46,391 nt of DNA, from IMG/VR virus record IMGVR_UViG_3300037153_000076, positions 1-46,391 of that record, one strand, 5' to 3'. Shown piece after piece: positions 37,955 to 46,293 of the stretch. Each line of letters starts with the position of its first letter. Positions within the stretch are counted from its first letter, which is position 1. The translations under genes and the position numbers were made by a program. Source of the stretch: a virus. The notes below the pieces were generated by a model, which saw only the letters and a list, made by a program, of their open reading frames with translations, was not told where the DNA came from and ran no database searches.

Positions 37955-38164
37955 CTAGGAATCGAAACCTTCGGGCCTTTCGCTTCTTTCTACTGTCGAA
38001 GTATCTATGTCCATAGATTCCGAAGAGCGGGATGCGGATTCCGACAGTAAGTAGATAAGATTTTCCTCCCACTTGTTGAACGCCTCAATCAATTCGTTTA
38101 CCTTGTTGATGATCTGGATTTCCGCATAACTAGCAGCAGACCCCGGTTTAATCTTTTCAATCAT
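37955..38164 (-). CDS. Hypothetical helical protein, 69 aa
   Basis: ATG 38164 is four bases after GGGA and overlaps the end of the DUF5662-type gene. The product (MIEKIKPGSAASYAEIQIIN...) contains a helix IINKVNELIEAFNKWEENLI followed by a Ser/Glu-rich end. It may form a coiled-coil dimer. Its role is unknown; co-transcription with replication genes is clear from the overlaps. Confidence 0.55.
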   Translation of the reverse strand: MIEKIKPGSAASYAEIQIINKVNELIEAFNKWEENLIYLLSESASRSSESMDIDTSTVERSERPEGFDS

Positions 38165-38642
38165 ACATTCCCAATTCACGAGCTGTATTGTCTAGGATAC
38201 TTGCCAATTCATCTGAGTAACCGAATCTCTTTTGATTATACGCAAGACTTGTTTCCGAGAAACTTTTAACTTTATCTGGATCATCAAACCTTTGCTTCGT
38301 GCGTTCGGATGCGGCTCGCCAATCGCACAACATTTCAATCAACGCCATCAAACTCATACCACGAATACCATTTTCGTAATGCTCTGGATGATGGTCGTTG
38401 TTTTCAAAATGATGTTTAAGTGCTGGACCAAGTTCACGAACTGCTGCCTTGTATTCTTCAGTGCCATATTCAACTTCATTGAGTCTCGGTGTCATCCTGT
38501 CGAAAGCTTCTAGTTCTGGTTCAACTAGTTTGCTTGCATCGTGTACGTCGGAGCGATCATGAAGATCATGAATCGCTCTTTCTAGGAAATATCGCACACG
38601 ATAGATATGATCCCATGTTTCTGGGCGCGAACTATAAGTCAT
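38157..38642 (-). CDS. DUF5662-type, HD-like protein, 161 aa
   Basis: ATG 38642 follows GGAGGAG and overlaps the polymerase stop by four bases. The conserved pattern is clear: THE segment DHIYRVRYFLERAIHDL, DVHDASKLVEPELEAFDRMT, YGTEEYKAAVRELG, HHFENNDHHPEHYENG, MSLMALIEMLCDWRAA. The clustered His and Asp residues recall HD-type phosphohydrolases, though the reaction is not known. Phages often carry this family beside polymerase genes, so a nucleotide-related function is a reasonable guess. Confidence 0.8.
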   Translation of the reverse strand: MTYSSRPETWDHIYRVRYFLERAIHDLHDRSDVHDASKLVEPELEAFDRMTPRLNEVEYGTEEYKAAVRELGPALKHHFENNDHHPEHYENGIRGMSLMALIEMLCDWRAASERTKQRFDDPDKVKSFSETSLAYNQKRFGYSDELASILDNTARELGMYD

Positions 38643-41074
38643 AGATTGTACTCCTCCAGGTTTCCCCAATTTGGGCCTATCTGTAGATCAACCGTGAATG
38701 GGAAATCATCCCATCCTAAAGCTCGTTTGGGTGCTGCCTCCATAACAGTTTTAACACGATGAGCAACGTCGCAAAGGTGCTCAGTTCTAACATCAAATAG
38801 TAAACTATCATGGACATTAAGAAGGACGGCAGCAATGGAAAAATCGCACTCAGAAACAAGCTCAACAAGGGAAAAGAGACAAAGCCATGCGGCAATGTTT
38901 TGAGGTAGAAAGTTAATACCTTCCCGAATGCAGGCATTCTTGTTTTCCTTTGTGATGATGGGGAATCTTCGCTTGTTACCAAATGGACTAACAACTTCCC
39001 CAACAGAAACAACTTGCCGGCCGACGTTGTTAGTCCATTCCCTAACAGCAGGAAATTGCTCCCACCACCATTTAACGAATGGTCTTGCTTCTTCCACGGG
39101 AATATCATGCTTCTCCTGGAATGTTTCTGGTGTCTGTAAGTATGCTACTCCGAAGTTGATGTTCTTTGCGGTTTGTCTGTTCTCTTTGGTGAATCCTGGG
39201 CCATAGAATCTTTCTGCGACGAGGGCATGAAAGTCGATACCTTCTCTATAAACTCGTCTAAATTCAGGGTCACCTGACAATTTACCGATAGTACGTAATT
39301 CCGCCTGGCTATAATCTGCATTGAGTAGGACTCGTCCATCACTCGCAACGAACAACTCTCTAATGTTTGGAAGATCCGGTTTAACTCTTGTAATATTCTG
39401 GAGATTGGGTCCGGAGGAACTGAGCCTTCCTGATACCGTATTGTGAAGTTTAAAGTTAGTGTAGAGTCTGTCTCCATTGTGGATTGCAATTGGAATCATC
39501 CCTTCGATATAGGTTGATCTTTGTTTGTCGAGTTTCTTGAAGTCCTCGAACCTTTCGGCCCAGCGTATCGCTGTATGTTTTCTATCCTGCTTTGTGTCAA
39601 CTTCACTTCCTCCGATAACAAACCGTCCCCCTTTAATTTCCGTATAAACCGCCTTATCAACGCTTCTCTCTTTTCCTTCGTATACTCTGAGATTGTGAAT
39701 GATTTGCCATTCGTCATATACAAGGGCTGCGTTTTGCAGTGATGAATTAGGATTATAGTCTCCCTTACCGACAATCAATTGTAGTTCGGCTTTTAGTTGA
39801 TCCAACGCCGGCCACACACTTTCCTCAAGGATATCAAGTGCAGCTTCTGCATTGTATGCTATCCCATTAAGCTCCACTTTGATCAGAGCATTTGCGGCAG
39901 GGATGAGATAACGCTGGTATGCCCCCCAAACGTTATCATCAATCGCGCGCTTCTTCAGGAGCAAAAAGAGCTGCGCTGTCCCTGCCGCATCTAGGGCGTT
40001 GTATGGATAAAGTTCCTCTGGAACTTCCAACGCCGCTAATTCTTTGAATCGTAATTCTTTTTCTAATCTCTTGACTGTGGATTTGAATTGCACAACTGCT
40101 TGTGGTTCGTAGTTGGGCCATCCAAATTCACTCATCAAAAGATATTCGAGTCTATGGACTTGTTCCTCATCGCTACGTTCATCGAGTGCCCATGACAAGA
40201 GCATGGTATCTTCATCTACTCTTGTGTCATATCCATGAAATCGAAGGTTTCTAACATCGAACTTGAAGTTGTGACCGAGATACCTACTTCCTCCATTGAT
40301 GACTGGGGCAAGGTAATTTCTACAGAAATCTTCATCTCTGAGTGGCTTTTCCCCAATAGAGATCGCTTTATTTCCATCGGCAGAGAATCCCACAGCAACG
40401 ATATCTGCATCCATTCGCAAACCCTTTGTCTCGATATCGACTGTGAGTAATGGAAGCTTCTGCTGTCGGATACCGACCAACCATTGTTTGGCTTCTCTGA
40501 CATTGTTAGTCCATCTTACTTGTGGTAACTTAGGTTCCGGCTTTGGAGCTAGAGCAAGTCCGAAATCTTTAACGAGATTCCCGAACGTAGAATCGTCTCG
40601 AAGGACGATCGCGGGATTGTTAGTTGCAATGATACGTTGAGTACGTCCTCGCGAATATCGCGAGTGTACGTAGCCTCTTGCACCTGAAAGACTTTTCCGT
40701 CTAGTAAGAGCAGCAACAGCTTCCACTCCTGCGGCGATAACTGTATCGCAGGCTCCAATTTCATGTTCAAGTCTAGCACTACAGGCTTCAATGGCTTCTT
40801 TCGGTGGATTATCTGTTTTACAGAGAACGACATTCGTTGTGATAATGTCACTTCGTTCTACCCCATACAATCCTAGTAGGTGATTGAGTACCTTACCAGA
40901 TTCTCCTGCAAATGGCGTCTTATGAAGAACATCGTACTTTCCTGGTGAACGTGAAACAACGGCAATTCGTGCTGTGGGTGGACCTGCTGTAGGAGCACAC
41001 CTTTGTTTCTGTAGTGGGCACTCCCAGCATCTAGCTAAAGGATGCTTCCTGACGATTTGTTCAGAGACTACCAA
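38639..41074 (-). CDS. Family A DNA polymerase with N-terminal uracil-DNA-glycosylase-like domain
   Basis: An 811-residue replicative polymerase from TTG 41074, preceded by GAGGG. Residues 1-175 resemble family 4 uracil-DNA glycosylases, with C16, C19, C85 and C98 placed for an iron-sulphur cluster, but the HP motif is NNP (residues 152-154). The 3'-5' exonuclease follows with DIETKGL (213), GHNFKFD (267) and YNALD (358). The polymerase domain has DYSQAELR (587), RQTAKNINFGVAYLQ (633-647) and NVHDSLLFD. All major catalytic acidic residues are present. The domain fusion suggests a link between base repair and synthesis. Confidence 0.9.
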   Translation of the reverse strand: MVVSEQIVRKHPLARCWECPLQKQRCAPTAGPPTARIAVVSRSPGKYDVLHKTPFAGESGKVLNHLLGLYGVERSDIITTNVVLCKTDNPPKEAIEACSARLEHEIGACDTVIAAGVEAVAALTRRKSLSGARGYVHSRYSRGRTQRIIATNNPAIVLRDDSTFGNLVKDFGLALAPKPEPKLPQVRWTNNVREAKQWLVGIRQQKLPLLTVDIETKGLRMDADIVAVGFSADGNKAISIGEKPLRDEDFCRNYLAPVINGGSRYLGHNFKFDVRNLRFHGYDTRVDEDTMLLSWALDERSDEEQVHRLEYLLMSEFGWPNYEPQAVVQFKSTVKRLEKELRFKELAALEVPEELYPYNALDAAGTAQLFLLLKKRAIDDNVWGAYQRYLIPAANALIKVELNGIAYNAEAALDILEESVWPALDQLKAELQLIVGKGDYNPNSSLQNAALVYDEWQIIHNLRVYEGKERSVDKAVYTEIKGGRFVIGGSEVDTKQDRKHTAIRWAERFEDFKKLDKQRSTYIEGMIPIAIHNGDRLYTNFKLHNTVSGRLSSSGPNLQNITRVKPDLPNIRELFVASDGRVLLNADYSQAELRTIGKLSGDPEFRRVYREGIDFHALVAERFYGPGFTKENRQTAKNINFGVAYLQTPETFQEKHDIPVEEARPFVKWWWEQFPAVREWTNNVGRQVVSVGEVVSPFGNKRRFPIITKENKNACIREGINFLPQNIAAWLCLFSLVELVSECDFSIAAVLLNVHDSLLFDVRTEHLCDVAHRVKTVMEAAPKRALGWDDFPFTVDLQIGPNWGNLEEYNL

Positions 41075-41396
41075 CCTTCACCCTCTTATCCATCATACGA
41101 ATTTGCTTTTGCCTTTCAGAAACACGTTCCCTTAGGTACTGTCTACCCTCAGAAGTTAACATGCCTCTAATCGTCCGAGATTCCTGTGGGGGTGGCTTTC
41201 TTCTGCTCGCGGATACGTCACGTAATGGTAATCCTTTTCTTATGCATCGTGCTCTGAAAGAAAGTCTAAAGGATTCGGATGATGCGTAATAATATTGTTG
41301 CCAATGTGCATCTGCGATTTGATACAAGTTTTGTCCTGCCAGATATAGGCCATACAACATCATGAAGTCACGATCAGACATATACGCTCTTGGCAT
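41061..41396 (-). CDS. Probable DNA-binding helix-turn-helix protein, 111 aa
   Basis: ATG 41396 overlaps the previous stop as TAATG. The N-terminal part (SDRDFMMLYGLYLAGQNLYQ then IADAHWQQYYYASSESFRLS) looks like a recombinase-type helix-turn-helix, followed by FRARCIRKGLPLRD, a pattern I associate with small phage proteins near polymerase genes. The C-terminal half is very basic (SASRRKPPPQESRTIRGML, RERVSERQKQIRMMDKRVK). It overlaps the polymerase by 14 bases. A regulatory or replication-initiation function is possible. Confidence 0.65.
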   Translation of the reverse strand: MPRAYMSDRDFMMLYGLYLAGQNLYQIADAHWQQYYYASSESFRLSFRARCIRKGLPLRDVSASRRKPPPQESRTIRGMLTSEGRQYLRERVSERQKQIRMMDKRVKVGSL

Positions 41397-41698
41397 TAGT
41401 GCCCGTTCATCTTACCCTTCGGGATATGCATGGCTGGAACAGCCAAAGCCTTTCTACGCATTTCAATAATACTTTGTCGTGCTTCCTGAAGCGTCTCAAG
41501 CATTGCCTTCTTGAATGCAAGATCGAGTTGATCTTGTGTGATGATGTTCAACTCGATCATAGCCTGTAACAATGCACGAAGTTTGACTGACTCCTTAAAA
41601 GTATTGGGATGGATTCCAGCTTCCGCAGGATCGGGAATTCCCATCCTGCGCCACTCTGCAAGTTCCTCGTCGATCTTCTGATCTAAAGTCTCAATCAT
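41396..41698 (-). CDS. Hypothetical helical protein, 100 aa
   Basis: The sequence (MIETLDQKIDEELAEWRRMG...) is predicted to be mostly helix, with a hydrophobic heptad-like middle (VKLRALLQAMIELNIITQDQ) and LETLQEARQSIIEMRRKAL near the end. The start follows the primase stop by eight bases, where TAGGAGG lies before the ATG. It is in line with the replication genes. No family assigned. Confidence 0.6.
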   Translation of the reverse strand: MIETLDQKIDEELAEWRRMGIPDPAEAGIHPNTFKESVKLRALLQAMIELNIITQDQLDLAFKKAMLETLQEARQSIIEMRRKALAVPAMHIPKGKMNGH

Positions 41699-41706
41699 CG
41701 GACCTC

Positions 41707-43920
41707 CTAGTAAGCTATCCAGTATTGCTCCGAACGTCTATTTGATTTAGGCACCTTGCGAATTATCTCGCCCCTATCAATCAACGTCCCAATTATATCG
41801 TTCATCTCACGGCTATTGAGATGCATCCTACGCATGATCTCTGATCTGTAGATCCCTGGCTGAGTATCAATAGCTGTACGGATTTTTTCCATGAGTTTCA
41901 TTTCTTCAGTCTGACTGACGTTCATAATAAGTTCAATCGAATACCTACCCCATTTCTGGACAAATCGTGCAGCCTGTTTAATATCGAGAATCTCTACAGT
42001 AATTGCGCTGTCTTTTGGTTCTTGTCTAAGAGCTGAAAGTAGCACAGCTAACTTCATCATGCTTCGAGATAGTCGCTCGAATGTTGGAAGCGCCAGATCC
42101 GAAACCAATGAATCGTTAGCTGCAACGACCATCTTCATTTCTAATTCACCGTAGAAATTCCAAGCATCCTGTGTAAAAACGGCCTTAGTAACGGGCTTGT
42201 CTAACAAATCTCCCACAGGGACTTTTTGATCACCGATCATTATGTAACCTTCGGGAATGTACTGGTCTTTCAGACTTAGAAGTTCATTGATCAACTTCTC
42301 ACGTTTGAGATTAGTTGCTATGTCTTTTGGACCAGTAGGTCTGATTCTCGAGAGGTCTACCGAACCATTGACTATCAAGAATCGTGGCAAGAAACCTGAG
42401 AGAACATACTCATCACTGAGGTGACTATATGTTCTCTCAGATACCCCACCACCAAAGAAGATAAAAACTGGACTTTGTACAACTACCTCAGAATTTGCAA
42501 GTGTTCTGACATATCTCTGTGGAGAGTCATACAGGTGTGTCAGAATTTCTGGAACGCCGGCCAGATATTTCTTATTGTTTATTGCACTGAAAAATCCTGA
42601 AACCTCATCCTTATAGAAGATAGATGTTCTACCTGGACGATTCGATAGACTTTTCAACAAACCTTCTGCTGTTCCATCATTGGTCATCAATGCATCCTGA
42701 TCAATTTCATTGAGTAATGACATTGCTAATTGCATTGCTGTCGTCTTTCTTGTTAATGTAGATTCTCCCAGAACAAGACCCCAAAGGTTGGGGACAATAG
42801 TACCGTATGAAACCTCGATTCGGATGTTTCCAGCCAATACAGCACTAAGCAAGATTGCCCCACACAGTTCGTGATACATAGGAACTGCATCTGTTGACTG
42901 AGTAGCCCACTCAGCGTACCTGTCAATGAAGGTGTCATGTTCAACTTCTGTGACATCTACTAACTCCGGGATTAGAAGTGGCTTGAAATCTTCCTGAGTT
43001 ATCTGAACGATCTTTTGTTGGACCCGTTCTGCCTTGAGAACTTCGATCCAGAGGAATCGCATGGGCCTGGAATCTCGTATGTACTTGTTACACTTAGCTC
43101 TGAGGCCAATTGCGTAAACTTCCTCACGCTCCATACCAGCTTCAAAGCAAAGATTAATAAGCTTCCACATGCGAGCAGACCAATCATTCTCTGTACTTGG
43201 CTCCGATTCATATAGCTCGTAGAAACTCCTTTCCAACCATGATTGGTATTTGTAAATGATCTGATCTGCGTCGGGAAGTTCACTTGTTATTGGAACCCCG
43301 ACTTCTTCTACACCTTCTGGAAGATCAGGATGCGGAGCTTCTGGAACCTCCTCAAAATCAGTAACAGGAATTTCTGTTAACGAACCTCCTGTTGCTAACG
43401 TGATGAGTGGTTTCTCATGGTACTTGAAGTTTGTTGTAAATGGTACTCGAAGGAGTTGTGTTAGATCCCAACCTGATGGATCAGCGCCATCTTGTTTGTA
43501 GTTATATGCAATCCTCTTGGAGTAATCTTCTGCTACTTCAACCGGGATTACTTGATCCAATTTCCAAAGGGCTTGATATCTTCCTGAGCTGCTATTGATA
43601 ACGATAGTAGGTTTGGGTACAACGTCATTCGGGTTGCAACTATCGAGGTCAGCCCAAACGATATCTTGGTTGACACAAAACTGCTTCTTGCGTTCCGGTT
43701 GTGACAATAGGTTGACACAAAACCAGATGTTCTTGTGCATGTTGTCACGGCAATAATCATGAATCTGGTCTTTCTGACTAGGCCAGTGAAAGAACTTCTG
43801 TCGGAAGGTCCCTCTTGCATTTGTAGCTTCTCCTGTCGCGATACATACATAACCTTCAGATTCTCCATACAGCCATTCAAAAAATTCAACTCTGAGTTGC
43901 TCGGTGGAAGAAACTGACAT
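41707..43920 (-). CDS. Primase-helicase (AEP-type primase plus DUF3987-like ATPase), 737 aa
   Basis: Residues about 1-170 resemble RepB-like archaeo-eukaryotic primases: DIVWADLDS (the D-x-D site, about 84-92) and SSSGRYQALWKLD. Residues about 370-540 are an SF3/DUF3987-like ATPase: GESTLTRKTTAMQLA replaces the classic Walker A with the RKT form of this family, and SIFYKDEVSGFF is Walker B. The C-terminus is a winged helix (GIYRSEIMRRMHLNSREMND). ATG 43920 is two bases from a tRNA-like element; no ribosome binding site is visible. It primes and unwinds DNA at replication forks. Confidence 0.85.
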   Translation of the reverse strand: MSVSSTEQLRVEFFEWLYGESEGYVCIATGEATNARGTFRQKFFHWPSQKDQIHDYCRDNMHKNIWFCVNLLSQPERKKQFCVNQDIVWADLDSCNPNDVVPKPTIVINSSSGRYQALWKLDQVIPVEVAEDYSKRIAYNYKQDGADPSGWDLTQLLRVPFTTNFKYHEKPLITLATGGSLTEIPVTDFEEVPEAPHPDLPEGVEEVGVPITSELPDADQIIYKYQSWLERSFYELYESEPSTENDWSARMWKLINLCFEAGMEREEVYAIGLRAKCNKYIRDSRPMRFLWIEVLKAERVQQKIVQITQEDFKPLLIPELVDVTEVEHDTFIDRYAEWATQSTDAVPMYHELCGAILLSAVLAGNIRIEVSYGTIVPNLWGLVLGESTLTRKTTAMQLAMSLLNEIDQDALMTNDGTAEGLLKSLSNRPGRTSIFYKDEVSGFFSAINNKKYLAGVPEILTHLYDSPQRYVRTLANSEVVVQSPVFIFFGGGVSERTYSHLSDEYVLSGFLPRFLIVNGSVDLSRIRPTGPKDIATNLKREKLINELLSLKDQYIPEGYIMIGDQKVPVGDLLDKPVTKAVFTQDAWNFYGELEMKMVVAANDSLVSDLALPTFERLSRSMMKLAVLLSALRQEPKDSAITVEILDIKQAARFVQKWGRYSIELIMNVSQTEEMKLMEKIRTAIDTQPGIYRSEIMRRMHLNSREMNDIIGTLIDRGEIIRKVPKSNRRSEQYWIAY

Positions 43921-43922
43921 AA

Positions 43923-44009
43923 GGGCCGAAGAGGAATTGAACCTCAAGAATCTGATGGGTCAAGATCAGATTCGTAACTACGCACTTCTGTAGCCAACCA
44001 TACCGGCCC
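43923..44009 (-). tRNA. tRNA-like element with irregular D region and 8-base anticodon loop
   Basis: 87 bases fold as a cloverleaf on the minus strand: acceptor GGGCCGG/TCGGCCC (seven pairs, one G-U), T arm GAGG-TTCAATT-CCTC with the canonical TTCAA loop, an anticodon-like arm GAATCTGAT/ATCAGATTC with an eight-base loop CTTGACCC, and a CTAC/GTAG hairpin in place of the D arm after a nine-base linker. No CCA is encoded. The D arm and extra loop base are abnormal, so it may be a degenerate tRNA, an unusual (for example frameshifting) tRNA, or a tRNA mimic. The anticodon is ambiguous (UGA or GAC). Confidence 0.45.
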
Positions 44010-44014
44010 ACCAT

Positions 44015-44048
44015 CATCTACCCGCTTGCCACGGGACTCAGGTAGATG
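44015..44048 (-). repeat. Inverted repeat between the ssDNA-binding-like gene and the tRNA-like element
   Basis: CATCTACC (44015-44022) and GGTAGATG (44041-44048) are perfect eight-base arms with an 18-base loop that holds CGCTTGCCACGGG. It starts three bases after the stop codon of the gene upstream. No T-run follows, so an RNA-processing or stability function is more likely than termination. Confidence 0.5.
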
Positions 44049-44051
44049 AAC

Positions 44052-44567
44052 TTACAAAACGTTAGCCGAAGCTGCCGCTTCCTCACCAGCAGCAGTTTCG
44101 ATGCTATAGAACCCTACGACACTGTTCTCCAGTTCCTTCGTCATCCTGTTCGGCTTACGAGTGATCTGGATAACCAGCTTCTTCTCGATGAGATCCTCAG
44201 TATCAACATCGAACGAACCTGACGTGATCTCTGCGTCAGTAAAACCTACTGCACGATACAGAGCGACGATCATTCCATTCATCGCCTTCCGCTTCTTGTC
44301 ATCGTAATCCTCGGGCGGGACTACGAGATTGCGGAACTGCCGACGATTGTAGAACTCATAATCCTCGTCCTCTACCTCAGTCTCACCGACCTTACCAGTG
44401 ATCATGAAATGGAAGAAAAGCATCGGAGTACCAGCCGGCATTTTGGAACCCTCGCCACCCTGTGTTTCCCTATCTTCTGCGTCGAAGATAGTGGCGAAAT
44501 ACTTGCCCGCAGGCATTGCATCAAAGCTCTGGGGCTCTTCGTAGTCCGTTAGGTTCAAAGTAGGCAC
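44052..44567 (-). CDS. ssDNA-binding-like protein (DUF669 group), 171 aa
   Basis: GTG 44567 follows GGAAGGTAAAC. The sequence (MPTLNLTDYEEPQSFDAMPA) with GKYFATIFDAEDRETQ then MLFFHFMITGKVG has the pattern of DUF669-type proteins that accompany RecA-like ATPases and act as single-strand binding or annealing partners. The C-terminal part is acidic. The HNH gene separates it from the ATPase gene, otherwise the pair would be adjacent. The function is an inference from pattern and position. Confidence 0.7.
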   Translation of the reverse strand: MPTLNLTDYEEPQSFDAMPAGKYFATIFDAEDRETQGGEGSKMPAGTPMLFFHFMITGKVGETEVEDEDYEFYNRRQFRNLVVPPEDYDDKKRKAMNGMIVALYRAVGFTDAEITSGSFDVDTEDLIEKKLVIQITRKPNRMTKELENSVVGFYSIETAAGEEAAASANVL

Positions 44568-44569
44568 GT

Positions 44570-45007
44570 TTACCTTCCTTTCATAGTGATTCTTGAGATT
44601 GTGTCTTGGCTAACATTGAACATGTTAGCAATCTCACGCTGGGTTAATCCAGAGCTATACAATTCTGTGATCTCTTTTTCTTGTTCATTTGTAAGTTTCT
44701 TAGGAGCGCCTCCCTTCCATCTTCCTTTTTCAGTTCTGTCCCTTACGTTATCAGCAGTAGTTCCAAGGAACAGATGAGCTGGATTGCAGCATGGTGGATT
44801 ATCACATCTATGAAGAACGAGCATCCCTTTAGGAATAGGCCCAATTACTTTTTCCCATGCTACCCTATGTGCTCTTTCTGTCCATCCGTTGAATCTATAT
44901 TTACCGTATCCTGTACCTCCTACCTTTCCACCCGTGAATTCCCAACATTCATCTGGTTCGCCCTTGTTTACATAGGACCAAAAGTCCTTTTGTTTAGGAC
45001 CCGGCAT
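44570..45007 (-). CDS. HNH endonuclease with C-terminal helix-turn-helix, 145 aa
   Basis: A free-standing homing-type nuclease. The HNH core is visible in ERAHRVAWEKVIGPIPKGML then VLHRCDNPPCCNPAHLFLGT (about residues 44-83); the following DNVRDRTEKGRWKGG is typical. LTQREIANMFNVSQDTISRI (about 122-141) is a helix-turn-helix for DNA recognition. It starts inside the end of the ATPase gene and ends two bases before the ssDNA-binding-like gene, so it may be a mobile insertion between them. The catalytic residues appear intact. Confidence 0.85.
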   Translation of the reverse strand: MPGPKQKDFWSYVNKGEPDECWEFTGGKVGGTGYGKYRFNGWTERAHRVAWEKVIGPIPKGMLVLHRCDNPPCCNPAHLFLGTTADNVRDRTEKGRWKGGAPKKLTNEQEKEITELYSSGLTQREIANMFNVSQDTISRITMKGR

Positions 45008-45806
45008 CTTCTTGCTTGTTGTGGATTAGATCATAGATCATCGGCACTGTAGGATTCATGATTATTTCACCGAGTTCCTTGAATCTCGTCTTTGCCATGA
45101 CTCGAATGGAACCCTTGACTTGCATGATCCTTTCTGTCTGCTTGTTGTCGTTAAAGTGATACCAGCCTACAATACCCATGAATCCTGGAATTTCATACTT
45201 CAACTTACCTGGCAAAGCTACTTCATAGCGATCTGGCTTGCCTTCCCTCTGAGTTTCGTTGCACATGGTTGTGACTATGAGGTTAGTAGGCAGATCACGA
45301 AATGCACGAACAATGATCCTGACGTGGTTCCTACCAATTCCCCACTCTCTTGGGCTAGGTACATCAATGTTCACCGAGTCAGGATTCTTTGCCGTTTCCT
45401 TCGCTTGCTGCATCACCATTCGCATATCAACGTCCTGGATTTCACTAAGACTGTCAAGTGCAACAGTCTTATACCAACCCTGATTGAACTTAGCAAGTTC
45501 GTCAAATACCTTCTTTAGATCGTCCATACTACGGACTCTCTTGGTATCGACACCAGGCCATTTTCTCAGGGGTTCTGTTCCACCTTCACAGTCGATGACT
45601 AAGACTGGTCCAGTTCTTTCATCTCCACCTGCTGTTCCACAGAAGTGAGTCTTTCCTACTCCTGGGTCAGCATGAATTAAGATACTGAACCACTCGTCAC
45701 TTCCTGGTGGTGCGACATTCAACCGTTCCCTAATTCCGGAATCAGCTTCTTTTACGACAGCCTCGGTTTCCTGTTCTTCACGCAACTTATCTATCAGCGA
45801 TGACAT
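44994..45806 (-). CDS. RecA-like ATPase (AAA_24 / Sak-type recombinase), 270 aa
   Basis: Walker A is HADPGVGKTHF (about residues 46-56) and Walker B TVALDSLSEI (about 114-123); PVLVIDCEGG is an intermediate strand. These single-domain ATPases, known as Sak3/Sak4 types, promote annealing or strand exchange in phage replication together with an ssDNA-binding partner. The last residues (NKQEDAGS) overlap the HNH start. Length and motifs are normal for the family. Confidence 0.8.
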   Translation of the reverse strand: MSSLIDKLREEQETEAVVKEADSGIRERLNVAPPGSDEWFSILIHADPGVGKTHFCGTAGGDERTGPVLVIDCEGGTEPLRKWPGVDTKRVRSMDDLKKVFDELAKFNQGWYKTVALDSLSEIQDVDMRMVMQQAKETAKNPDSVNIDVPSPREWGIGRNHVRIIVRAFRDLPTNLIVTTMCNETQREGKPDRYEVALPGKLKYEIPGFMGIVGWYHFNDNKQTERIMQVKGSIRVMAKTRFKELGEIIMNPTVPMIYDLIHNKQEDAGS

Positions 45807-45807
45807 A

Positions 45808-46293
45808 CTACCTCAACATCTGTAAAAAGGACTGAATGAGGATTCCCTCTATGTCCACGTATGGACTCTTGATGAATTTTCGACCATCGACTTCGATGAT
45901 GAGAGTCTGATGATCGGGCCTTTCGATTACTACACGACTAGCTTTAATGTTTTCCCACATCGACTCAAAGTCTGCATGTGGGTGCTCTTCCATCCTGACA
46001 TATGCTTTCATGATCTGTTCGAGGTACGGTGTCAACCCTGAGTAATGATTGATCTTCTCGTCTAGAAGATTGCCCATGTAGTGAATTGCGTGGACTGTGC
46101 AGTATGGCTGATCCTTGATTTCAAAGTACGTTGGTGCCCCACATTGAAGGAAACAGCAACGCGCTTCCTTCGCTACAGTCCTGACGTAGGTTGATGTTTG
46201 TTCTGGAACTCTGTAAGTTGGTTTTCCAACCGCTGTATCACGATGCTCTAGTAGCTCGTCGATAAAATCTAGACTGAGTTCTTCTTCACTCAT
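45808..46293 (-). CDS. Hypothetical protein, 161 aa
   Basis: ATG 46293 (MSEEELSLDFIDELLEHRDT...) overlaps the stop of the upstream frame by eight bases, which favours it over in-frame starts at 46332 and 46356. The middle has CCFLQCGAPTYFEIKDQPYC followed by HAIHY, a likely zinc-binding set (C, C, C, H). The rest is helical then beta (QTLIIEVDGRKFIKSPYVDI). It ends one base before the ATPase gene starts, so they share a transcript. Function unknown. Confidence 0.65.
   Translation of the reverse strand: MSEEELSLDFIDELLEHRDTAVGKPTYRVPEQTSTYVRTVAKEARCCFLQCGAPTYFEIKDQPYCTVHAIHYMGNLLDEKINHYSGLTPYLEQIMKAYVRMEEHPHADFESMWENIKASRVVIERPDHQTLIIEVDGRKFIKSPYVDIEGILIQSFLQMLR

Noticed and set aside
41707-43947. 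Upstream TTG start (43947) for the primase-helicase
   Set aside because: The extra nine codons lie within the tRNA-like T arm and acceptor stem and have no ribosome binding site; ATG 43920 is the better start.
43923-44013. tRNA on the plus strand (ending ACCA)
   Set aside because: The plus reading ends in ACCA, which is tempting, but its T-arm position lacks the TTCRA loop and the seventh acceptor pair fails; the minus reading has a canonical T loop.
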